Origin: UBA4292 sp002395865
GTDB lineage: Bacteria > Bacillota > Clostridia > Lachnospirales > Lachnospiraceae
Direction of reading: 5' to 3'
DNA length: 9,752 nt
NCBI GenBank assembly: GCA_946533395.1
Contig: CAMNBU010000054.1
Location: forward strand, 1 to 9,752
A program made the translations under genes and the position numbers. The notes beneath the pieces are model-generated. The model did not search any database, was not told where the DNA came from, and was given only the letters and a program-made list of their open reading frames with translations. Shown piece by piece: positions 1-5,684 of the stretch. The first letter of the stretch is position 1. The number at the start of each line of letters is the position of its first letter.

Positions 1-313
1 CGTGATCCTTGGCTGTAGCATATACAGTCGCTCCGGGAAGTGCCACAGGGTATGTTCCGCCGGCCCTTGCATTGTCAGCGCCGCAGCATATCTGCACAGG
101 CTCAGAGCCCGCATCCACCGTGCACACATGAAGGTGCGTGTCGGGTATCGGCTCGCAGGTAAGCACCTTGCCTGCCACCACGCCGCTTATATCCTTCCCG
201 ACCTGATACTTTTCCTCCACCTCAAAACCCGACGCGAACAGCCTTCTCTCGAGCTCCTCGACATCGACATCTATATCCACATAATCCTTTAACCAGCTTA
301 TAGGTACTAACAT
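1..313 (-). CDS. pheT: Phenylalanine--tRNA ligase beta subunit, N-terminal 104 codons (runs off the left edge)
   Basis: This is the beginning of the beta chain of the alpha2/beta2 phenylalanyl-tRNA synthetase, which charges tRNA-Phe in the cytoplasm. The reading frame starts at the ATG at 313-311 with MLVPISWLKDYVD, the characteristic opening of bacterial PheT, and stays open to the window edge. The visible part covers the short N-terminal segment (about residues 1-38, ending FASGFEVEE) and the start of the EMAP-II-like tRNA-binding domain. There VVAGKVLTCEPIPDTHLHVC and ICCGADN match the family pattern 'G.V....HP.adkL..c.Vd.G....iVCGA.N'. A perfect AAGGAGG Shine-Dalgarno sequence lies 6 bases upstream (326-320) and overlaps the pheS stop codon, so translation of the two subunits is probably coupled. 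The B3/B4 editing domain and the C-terminal domains are outside the window, so intactness of the full gene cannot be judged. Confidence 0.95.
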   Translation of the reverse strand, partial: MLVPISWLKDYVDIDVDVEELERRLFASGFEVEEKYQVGKDISGVVAGKVLTCEPIPDTHLHVCTVDAGSEPVQICCGADNARAGGTYPVALPGATVYATAKDH

Positions 314-319
314 TTCGCG

Positions 320-326
320 CCTCCTT
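320..326 (-). promoter_or_regulatory. pheT ribosome binding site overlapping the pheS stop codon
   Basis: On the minus strand AAGGAGG ends 6 bases before the pheT ATG. Its first two bases are part of the pheS TAA stop (327-325). This placement fixes the pheT start and suggests translational coupling that balances the alpha and beta subunits. Confidence 0.8.
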
Positions 327-1371
327 AATTTTCATTTATCTGCTTCAGAACGCGCAGATCCGACTCGTAGAGCAGCTTTATGTTGTTGATGCCGTACTTG
401 AGCATCGCAAGCCTCTCTATACCGATACCGAAGGCGTAGCCCGAATACTCGTCCGGGTCGATGCCGCAGTTTTTAAGCACCTTCCTGTTTACGACGCCTG
501 CGCCGAGTACCTCTATCCAGCCCGTACCCTTGCAGAGCCTGCAGCCCTTGCCGCCGCACTCGAAGCAGCTCACGTCCACCTCCACCGAGGGCTCCGTGAA
601 GGGAAAATACGAGGGTCTGAAGCGTGTCGTCGTCTCCTCGCCGAACACCTTCTTCACGAGAGTGTCGAGGCTTCCCTTTAAGTCGCTGAGAGTGATACCC
701 TTATCGACCACGAGTCCCTCCATCTGCGTGAACATGGGCGAATGAGTGGCGTCGTCGTCGGATCTGAACACCTTTCCCGGGGAGAGTATCTTAATCGGGG
801 GCTTTTTGTTTTCCATGACATGTATCTGCCCCGAAGATGTCTGCGTTCTGAGCAGGAAGCCGGGAGAGAGATAAAACGTATCCTGCATATCCCTCGCGGG
901 GTGATCCGCGGGCGTATTGAGGGCCGTGAAATTGTAATAATCCGTCTCGATCTCGCTTCCCTCGAACACCTCAAAGCCCATCGATGTGAATATATCAGTT
1001 ATCTGGCTCCTTATCTGCGTAACGGGGTGCAGGTTGCCGAGCTCCGGCTTTACCGAAGGCATGGTCACGTCTATCTTCTCGCTCTCATACCTGGCCATTG
1101 CCTCCTTAGCCTTTAAAGCCGCGTCTATCTCCTCGAACTTGCCTGCGGCCCAGTTCTTCAGATCGTTGATGCCCTTGCCGAATGCGGCCTTCTGCTCGCC
1201 CGGGATGTTCCTCATCTCCTTCATGAGCGCGCTGATCTTGCCGGCCTTGTTGTCCATAAAGCTCTTCCTGAACTCGTACGCCATGCGCGAGTTCTCCAGC
1301 TTTTCGATACCGTTCGTGATCTCTTCCTTGATCTGCGAGATCACTTCGCTCAGTTCGTTTAAATTTTCCAT
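325..1371 (-). CDS. pheS: Phenylalanine--tRNA ligase alpha subunit
   Basis: This is the catalytic alpha subunit of phenylalanyl-tRNA synthetase, which activates Phe with ATP and transfers it to tRNA-Phe. From the ATG at 1371 it is 348 aa, close to Firmicutes homologues. An N-terminal helical coiled-coil arm (about residues 1-95) is followed by the class II synthetase core. Visible motifs are TDYYNFTALNTPADHPARDM (143-162) with DTFYL next to it, FRSDDDATHSPMFTQMEGL (202-220), and the motif 3 region GYAFGIGIERLAMLKYGI (311-328). A CxxC-x4-CxxC cluster (C269, C272, C277, C280) precedes KGTGWIEVLGAG and resembles the zinc-knuckle-like insert of clostridial PheS. The frame can be extended upstream to a GTG at 1401. 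I prefer ATG 1371 because it begins the conserved MENLNELSEVI helix and the GTG has no Shine-Dalgarno. The Shine-Dalgarno for the chosen ATG is itself weak (AAAGG or TTGGAA). It lies 11 bases upstream of pheT and is controlled by the T-box leader. Confidence 0.97.
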   Translation of the reverse strand: MENLNELSEVISQIKEEITNGIEKLENSRMAYEFRKSFMDNKAGKISALMKEMRNIPGEQKAAFGKGINDLKNWAAGKFEEIDAALKAKEAMARYESEKIDVTMPSVKPELGNLHPVTQIRSQITDIFTSMGFEVFEGSEIETDYYNFTALNTPADHPARDMQDTFYLSPGFLLRTQTSSGQIHVMENKKPPIKILSPGKVFRSDDDATHSPMFTQMEGLVVDKGITLSDLKGSLDTLVKKVFGEETTTRFRPSYFPFTEPSVEVDVSCFECGGKGCRLCKGTGWIEVLGAGVVNRKVLKNCGIDPDEYSGYAFGIGIERLAMLKYGINNIKLLYESDLRVLKQINEN

Positions 1372-1387
1372 AACAGTTCCAACCTTT

Positions 1388-1414
1388 CCGCGGACTCTCA
1401 CCGCTTATCCGCGG
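1388..1414 (-). promoter_or_regulatory. Hairpin between the T-box terminator and the pheS ribosome binding site
   Basis: A perfect 7-bp stem (CCGCGGA with TCCGCGG) encloses a 13-base loop. It sits directly after the T-box terminator U-tract and immediately before the pheS Shine-Dalgarno region. It has no U-tract, so it is not a second terminator. It could stabilise the 5' end of a processed readthrough mRNA or influence access to the weak ribosome binding site. The role is inferred; the pairing is seen directly. Confidence 0.45.
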
Positions 1415-1416
1415 GC

Positions 1417-1457
1417 AATAAAAAAGCCCGCCCCACATCTCATCGACATGGGACGAG
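1417..1457 (-). terminator. T-box-controlled intrinsic terminator of pheST
   Basis: In the minus-strand RNA, CUCGUCCCAUGU (1457-1446) pairs along its full 12 bases with AUGUGGGGCGGG (1438-1427), counting G-U pairs, around a 7-base loop. CUUUUUUAUU (1426-1417) follows. The CCCAU segment is also needed to pair with AUGGG next to the T-box, so antiterminator and terminator exclude each other, as expected for a transcriptional T-box switch. Confidence 0.92.
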
Positions 1458-1672
1458 TTTCCCCGCGGTACCACCCATATTCGGACTACGTCCGCTCTCT
1501 TATGCCGCGCGCCGCGGCAGGCTCCGCTTAATCTATCCGTCCTTTCGGACATTACTGCTTTCACGGAAGGCTCCGATGCTGAAATTCACGTCACACGCTC
1601 CGCCCGCTCACACCTTCCCGGGCTCTCTGGAAGAGCTTACTGCGCCGCTACTTACACACCTTCACAGCCATT
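1417..1672 (-). ncRNA. T-box leader RNA (tRNA-Phe sensing riboswitch) upstream of pheST
   Basis: This roughly 255-nt untranslated leader should bind uncharged tRNA-Phe and permit readthrough into pheST. The T-box core GGGUGGUACCGCG lies at 1476-1464. Its bulge reads UGGU (1473-1470), which can pair with an ACCA tRNA end and so fits the A discriminator of tRNA-Phe. The specifier region reads GUGAAUUUCAGC; the triplet UUC (1583-1581) followed by A is a Phe codon, and the neighbouring register UUU is also Phe. Stem I material is recognisable upstream, including AGUAAGCUC..AGAGAGCC and a G/C-rich distal arm. Downstream are local hairpins such as GUCC-GAAA-GGAC (1550-1539) and CGGAC-GUA-GUCCG just before the T-box. 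The antiterminator can form from AUGGG/CCCAU plus GCGGG/CUCGU. The exact 5' end is inferred from the promoter. Confidence 0.93.
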
Positions 1673-1678
1673 TGCACT

Positions 1679-1707
1679 ATAATAGCCGTCCCCGTCCCTC
1701 TTGTCAA
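1679..1707 (-). promoter_or_regulatory. Sigma-A (sigma-70 type) promoter of the pheST T-box leader
   Basis: Consensus -35 TTGACA (1707-1702) is separated by exactly 17 bases from a near-consensus -10 TATTAT (1684-1679), facing left. The transcription start should be near 1672, just before the T-box stem I. The match suggests a strong basal promoter, with regulation left to the T-box. Confidence 0.88.
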
Positions 1708-1736
1708 GGGGTTTTTTCTCACACTACATTTTGACC

Positions 1737-1997
1737 CCACTACGTGCCACGGCCCCACCCCCGTCAGGGAGGTTTCTGCTCTCCCGGGTACGTAGCAGTG
1801 TAAACGCCGGTAGGATATGTAAACTCAGGAGACGGTAGGGAGCGACCGAGTCTTACGTCGTCGCTGCTCGTTCGAAGGAGGCCCGCACTATAGCCTCCCA
1901 GAGAACGATGCAGATGCGACGGCGTAAGATGAGGGTAGTCGACCGTGTTCTCATGAGTTTACATATCTTGCCGGTGTGGTGGCTTGGCACGTGGTGG
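1737..1997. repeat. Large imperfect palindrome, possible structured RNA or MITE relic
   Basis: This 261-base stretch between the pheST promoter and the pyrC terminator folds on itself into one long hairpin. Pairings read directly are 1737-1749 with 1985-1997 (13 bp, one G-U); 1807-1832 with 1949-1974 (26 positions, 25 paired including two G-U, one G-A mismatch); 1851-1863 with 1917-1929 (13 bp, one G-U); CUGC 1864-1867 with 1910-1913; UCGUU 1868-1872 with 1904-1908; and GGAGGC 1877-1882 with GCCUCC 1893-1898 around a 10-base loop. The left arm has a 57-base segment (1750-1806) opposite only 10 bases on the right; that segment contains its own GGGAG/CUCCC hairpin. No convincing gene, tRNA or known riboswitch is visible. 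It could be a degraded miniature inverted-repeat transposon or a noncoding RNA. The strand is undetermined. Confidence 0.75.
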
Positions 1998-2012
1998 TTG
2001 AACAACAGAAAT

Positions 2013-2031
2013 GGCCCCGCTTTGTGGGGCC
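2013..2031. repeat. Short G/C hairpin beyond the pyrC terminator
   Basis: GGCCCC and GGGGCC pair around a 7-base loop. In the leftward direction the hairpin follows the pyrC terminator U-tract and is itself followed by AUUUCUG, too poor in U for a strong terminator. It may be a backup stop or a transcript-end stabiliser. In the rightward direction it is followed by an A-rich run, so it is not a terminator there. Confidence 0.5.
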
Positions 2032-2056
2032 AAGAAAAAGCCCCGCGAAGCGGAGC
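2032..2056 (-). terminator. Intrinsic terminator after pyrC
   Basis: On the minus strand GCUCCGC-UUC-GCGGGGC (2056-2040) forms a 7-bp stem whose one non-Watson-Crick pair is G-U in this orientation. UUUUUCUU (2039-2032) follows. It begins 17 bases after the pyrC TGA stop and should end the sensor/GGDEF-pyrC operon. Confidence 0.85.
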
Positions 2057-2073
2057 CGGAAAAAGCAAAAGGG

Positions 2074-3339
2074 TCAGGCGCGGTAGGCGATGCGACCGGC
2101 GCATATGGTGTAGTGGACGCGGCCGGGCAGCTCCCAGCCGATGAAGGGGCTGTTGGCGGAGCGTGAGGCGAAGTCCTCCTCGCGGACCGTCCATAGCTCA
2201 TGCTCAGCAAAAAGGACCAGGTCGGCCGGCTCCCCGGGTGCGATGCAGCCCGGGCGCATGCGGTAAAACCGCGCAGGGTTGGCGCTCATGAGCTCCATGA
2301 GCTTCATGAGGGAGATGTAGCCGGGCTCCACGAGCGATTTAATACCAAGACCGAGGCTGGTCTCAAGCCCCGTGATGCCGCTCGGAGCCAACTCCATTGG
2401 CCGCGCCTTCTCCTCACGCGAGTGAGGCGCGTGGTCGGTAACTATCATGTCGATGGTGCCGTCCATGATGCCGCCGATGATGGCCATGCGGTCATTTTCC
2501 GTGCGAAGAGGCGGATTCATACGCGCGTTCGTGCCGTATTTGAGGACAGCCTCCTCCGTAAGCGTGAAATGATGCGGCGTGGCCTCGGCGTGAACGTCAG
2601 CGCCGAGAGATTTAAGCATGCGGACAACCTCCACGCTCGCGCGTGAGCTGATGTGCTGTATGCACACACTGGCTCCGGTGTTGAGCGCCATCATTCCGTC
2701 TCGCGCGGCGAGTATATCCTCCGCAGTGTGGCTCGCGCCGCCGTAGCTAAGAGCCTCCGAGACAGCACCCATATTTACACCGGGGGCCTTTATGAACAGA
2801 GGATCCTCCTCGTGAAGCGCGATGGGCAGGTCAAGCTCGACCGCCTTCTGCATCGCCTCATAGAGAAGCTTTTCGTCCATGAGCGGTATTCCGTCGTCCG
2901 TGAAGCCCGCAGCGCCGCAGGCCGCCATTTCCTCCATATCGACCAGCTCCAGGCCCTTTAAGCCTTTGGTTATAGTGGAAGTCGCCAGAACATGGATGGG
3001 CGTCTTCTCGCCCTTCTGGGTGCAATACAGGAGGGTCTCAGGCGTGTCGACGCACGGCTTCGTGTTCGCCATCATCACGACGGTCGTGAAACCGCCCCTC
3101 GCCGCAGCCGCCGCACCCGTGTCTATGTCCTCTTTGTAGGTAAAGCCCGGGTCGCGGAAATGCACGTGCGCATCAAAAAGACCCGGGGCCGCTATGAGCC
3201 CCGTGCCGTCTATGATGTCGCTGTCGGTGGAAGGAAGCTCCTTACCCACCTGCGTTATGGTACTGTTTTCTATCTTGATATCGAGTATCTCGTCGGTGCC
3301 CAGTACGGGGTCGACTACATGTGCGTTTTTAATTATCAT
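2074..3339 (-). CDS. pyrC: Dihydroorotase, class I (Bacillus-type PyrC)
   Basis: This cytoplasmic zinc amidohydrolase interconverts N-carbamoyl-L-aspartate and L-dihydroorotate, the third step of de novo pyrimidine synthesis. At 421 aa it has the normal length of class I enzymes. All signature elements of the TIM-barrel family are present: DAHVHFRDPG (56-65) with zinc ligands H58 and H60, ANTKP (91-95), GFTDDG (145-150) with the probable metal-bridging D149, H176 in ALHEEDP, H229 in CIQHI, NPPLR (275-279), and catalytic D302 in TDHAPH. No inactivating change is seen, so it should be an active enzyme rather than a pseudo-dihydroorotase. Its ATG overlaps the TGA of the preceding sensor/GGDEF gene (ATGA at 3339-3336), and GGAG lies 7 bases upstream. 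It is therefore the last gene of that operon and probably translationally coupled. No other pyr genes are in the window, which is unusual, because pyrC commonly sits with pyrB or other pyr genes. Confidence 0.97.
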   Translation of the reverse strand: MIIKNAHVVDPVLGTDEILDIKIENSTITQVGKELPSTDSDIIDGTGLIAAPGLFDAHVHFRDPGFTYKEDIDTGAAAAARGGFTTVVMMANTKPCVDTPETLLYCTQKGEKTPIHVLATSTITKGLKGLELVDMEEMAACGAAGFTDDGIPLMDEKLLYEAMQKAVELDLPIALHEEDPLFIKAPGVNMGAVSEALSYGGASHTAEDILAARDGMMALNTGASVCIQHISSRASVEVVRMLKSLGADVHAEATPHHFTLTEEAVLKYGTNARMNPPLRTENDRMAIIGGIMDGTIDMIVTDHAPHSREEKARPMELAPSGITGLETSLGLGIKSLVEPGYISLMKLMELMSANPARFYRMRPGCIAPGEPADLVLFAEHELWTVREEDFASRSANSPFIGWELPGRVHYTICAGRIAYRA

Positions 3340-5684
3340 GACATTTCTCCGGTATCCTTCGGCAGCTTCGCGAGCTCAACTTTAAGTATCGGCTTCTTCC
3401 TTCTCTTCTGTTCGTACAAAAGCATGTCCGCGTGGCTTAAGAGCTCACCGATCTCCACGGCGCCGCTGCACTTGAACGCGTATACGCCGACGCTCAGGTG
3501 TATCACGTACTCCTTGTCGACGGTGAATTCCGAGTTGTAAGCGTCCATGCCATCCTCGAGGAGCTCCTTCATCCGCTTCACGGTCATAGCTTCATCCGGC
3601 AATATGCACGCAGCGAACTCATCGCCGCCCAGACGCCCTATAACGCTGTCTTCGCCGAGGACGTTCTTTAATATGCTCGCGGCGCTTCTGATCGCGAAAT
3701 CGCCCTCCTCGTGGCCGAAACGGTCATTTATTATCTTTAAGCTGTCCAGATCGGCAAATATCATGAAGGCGTGCTGCTCCTGGTTCTGCGTAGCGTTCAG
3801 CTTGCGACGTATGCCCTCGTAGAGACCGCGCCTGTTGAACACGCCCGTAAGCTCATCTATCTTCGAGAGCTCCGACAGAAGCTGGTTGTTCTCGCGGACC
3901 TCGATAAGACTCGCGCGCAGCTGCTTCTCTATCATTTCCTGCCTGTTCACAAGGGAAATGATCTTAAGAGCCGCACCGATCTGGTAGCTGACCGCCTGCA
4001 GGACGCTGAATTTCTCCGGCTCGATCTCGCAGAGAAGCAGGCCGTACTGCTCCTCGTTCGTAAAGAGCGCATTTACTATAAGCGTAAAGCGCTTGTCCGA
4101 ATCCATGTAGCGGTGTGTAAACAGCTCCGAAAAATCAATGTACTGGTTCATGCCCGGCACCTGAAATGCGCCGTCAGAATTGCTGAAGGCCTTTAAAAGG
4201 AGCTTGTCCGGATAGCTCCACTTCTCGCCCTCCGCGTACTTCATCGTGTCCTCGTACGCGAACAGGTAGCTGGACTTCATACCCATCTTCACGAGCTTGT
4301 CCACGACGGTAAAATACGACCTGTCGTCGATCGTGTCGAAGACCACCATGTCCTTGGCTATGGCATTCGTCTCCAGAGCAATGCGGGAGTTCTCCTTCTC
4401 CTTCTCGATCCCTATCCTCTCGTTCGCCTCGGCCACATCGCGGAAGAAGGTGGCGAACATATTGTTCACACGCTCTATCTCGCGCACGTTCTGGGCCTTC
4501 TTGTAGCACCTGCTGTGAAGGATGCCTAAAACCGTGTAGAATCTCTCGCTCGAGATACGACCCTCCCTGATCCAGCGGAGGATGTATTTCATGAGCGTGC
4601 CGGTCATCTGGCTCTCATTCTGCAGTATATCGCGAAGAGGCATCATGTCCATGGTGCTCACGCTTCTGTAGCAGAGCTCCTTCTGGTGCCTGTTGAAATG
4701 ATCCGTACCGAACAGATACGAGCCCAGATACTCCGAGATCCTTCTGGGGTCGCTCTCTATACTGTTCCAGAGCTGCTGCTCCTCGGAGTGGTGGTTCGTG
4801 CAGCCGCACGAGTCGCGCACCACCAGATGGGAGGATATGATGCTCCTGTCCATCTCGCCCTCGAGAGTCAGATTCACCGCCTCCACGACCGCCTGATAGC
4901 CCAGCTCGCGCGAATCGGCCTTCACTGTGGTCAGATGGGGCGAGAGCTCCATGCACACCGGGTCATCGTCGAAGCCGGTGACCATTATGTCCTTGCCCGG
5001 AGTGATGTTTCGTTTCTCGAAGACCTTGTAGCCCGCATAGGCCATCTGATCGTTCGCAAACACTATGGCGTCGAGATCGTTGTTTCTGTCGAGCAGCTCC
5101 TCGACCTCCCTCTCCACATATCTGGAGAAATTGCCGTAGGCCACCTTCTTCGGGTCGTAGTCTATGCCGTACTCCGCGAGTACCGATGTATATACAGCCA
5201 ACCTGTCCCTCGCGTCGTCATTCGTTATGGGACCGCTCACGAAACCGATATTTTTACATCCGTGAACATCTATGAGATGGCGTATCGCCTCGCCCATACC
5301 CATGTTGTTGTCGATCACCAGGCTGGGATAGCCCTCTATCTCGCCGGTAATGGTTATGACGGGCGTGCCCTCATATCTCTTCAGGAACTCGGTCTGTCCC
5401 TCCTTTGATATATGGCCTCCTATGGTTCCCACCAGCACCAGCAGTACATCGAACTTCGTGTACAGTGGAATGTCGAACAGTGTGTGATACTGATACTCGT
5501 ACGCAGAGCCCAGCTGATCCTTGTAGACGCCCTTTATATATCTTCCGGGCAGCACGACCAGATTCACGTCTCTCTCTGCGGCAGCCTCCATGGCTCCCGC
5601 GCAAACGCTCGCGTCAAATTCGTCTTCAAGATATCCCAGGAGCAGTCCGACCTGTATTCGTCTTCGTTTTTTTTCCTCAGACAT
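3336..5684 (-). CDS. LacI-type ligand-binding sensor fused to a GGDEF diguanylate cyclase (782 aa)
   Basis: This is a predicted cytoplasmic c-di-GMP synthase controlled by a small ligand. Residues 8-290 form a periplasmic-binding-protein-like (LacI/PurR effector) domain without the DNA-binding helix-turn-helix. Landmarks are IGFVSGP (146-152), FANDQMAYAG (209-218) and IMVTGFDDDP (233-242). It ends in a DSCGC motif (291-295). Residues 300-440 are mainly helical and charged. Residues 440-580 look like a degenerate GAF-type sensory domain, and 580-607 look like a coiled-coil signalling helix. The GGDEF domain occupies about 608-770, with KIDELTGVFNRRG, FADLDSLKIINDRFGHEEGD and an intact RLGGDEF (684-690), so cyclase activity is expected. 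The residues at the usual RxxD inhibitory site are GEDS, so product inhibition through that site is unlikely. No membrane segment or signal peptide is visible. Its ATG shares one base with the upstream TAA stop (TAATG, 5686-5682). The ligand is unknown; sugars or nucleobases are possible by family analogy. Confidence 0.93.
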   Translation of the reverse strand: MSEEKKRRRIQVGLLLGYLEDEFDASVCAGAMEAAAERDVNLVVLPGRYIKGVYKDQLGSAYEYQYHTLFDIPLYTKFDVLLVLVGTIGGHISKEGQTEFLKRYEGTPVITITGEIEGYPSLVIDNNMGMGEAIRHLIDVHGCKNIGFVSGPITNDDARDRLAVYTSVLAEYGIDYDPKKVAYGNFSRYVEREVEELLDRNNDLDAIVFANDQMAYAGYKVFEKRNITPGKDIMVTGFDDDPVCMELSPHLTTVKADSRELGYQAVVEAVNLTLEGEMDRSIISSHLVVRDSCGCTNHHSEEQQLWNSIESDPRRISEYLGSYLFGTDHFNRHQKELCYRSVSTMDMMPLRDILQNESQMTGTLMKYILRWIREGRISSERFYTVLGILHSRCYKKAQNVREIERVNNMFATFFRDVAEANERIGIEKEKENSRIALETNAIAKDMVVFDTIDDRSYFTVVDKLVKMGMKSSYLFAYEDTMKYAEGEKWSYPDKLLLKAFSNSDGAFQVPGMNQYIDFSELFTHRYMDSDKRFTLIVNALFTNEEQYGLLLCEIEPEKFSVLQAVSYQIGAALKIISLVNRQEMIEKQLRASLIEVRENNQLLSELSKIDELTGVFNRRGLYEGIRRKLNATQNQEQHAFMIFADLDSLKIINDRFGHEEGDFAIRSAASILKNVLGEDSVIGRLGGDEFAACILPDEAMTVKRMKELLEDGMDAYNSEFTVDKEYVIHLSVGVYAFKCSGAVEIGELLSHADMLLYEQKRRKKPILKVELAKLPKDTGEMS

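Noticed and set aside
1372..1401. Upstream GTG start for pheS adding ten residues (MRVRGKVGTV)
   Set aside because: There is no Shine-Dalgarno sequence before it, the GTG lies in a hairpin loop, and the family N-terminus matches the ATG at 1371.
986..1531. Plus-strand ORF of 181 aa over pheS and the T-box leader
   Set aside because: It covers a well-supported synthetase gene and a structured leader on the opposite strand, with no recognisable protein features.
1737..1997. Palindrome as an integron attC site or a tRNA gene (a GTTCGAA word occurs at 1870-1876)
   Set aside because: It is too long for a usual attC, has no cassette context or recognised boundary boxes, and no cloverleaf or anticodon arm can be drawn around the GTTCGAA word.
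1853..2194. Short ORFs on both strands in the palindrome region
   Set aside because: They run across the palindrome, the terminator hairpins and the 3' end of pyrC in the wrong frame. Their compositions are arginine- and proline-rich, as in shadow frames.
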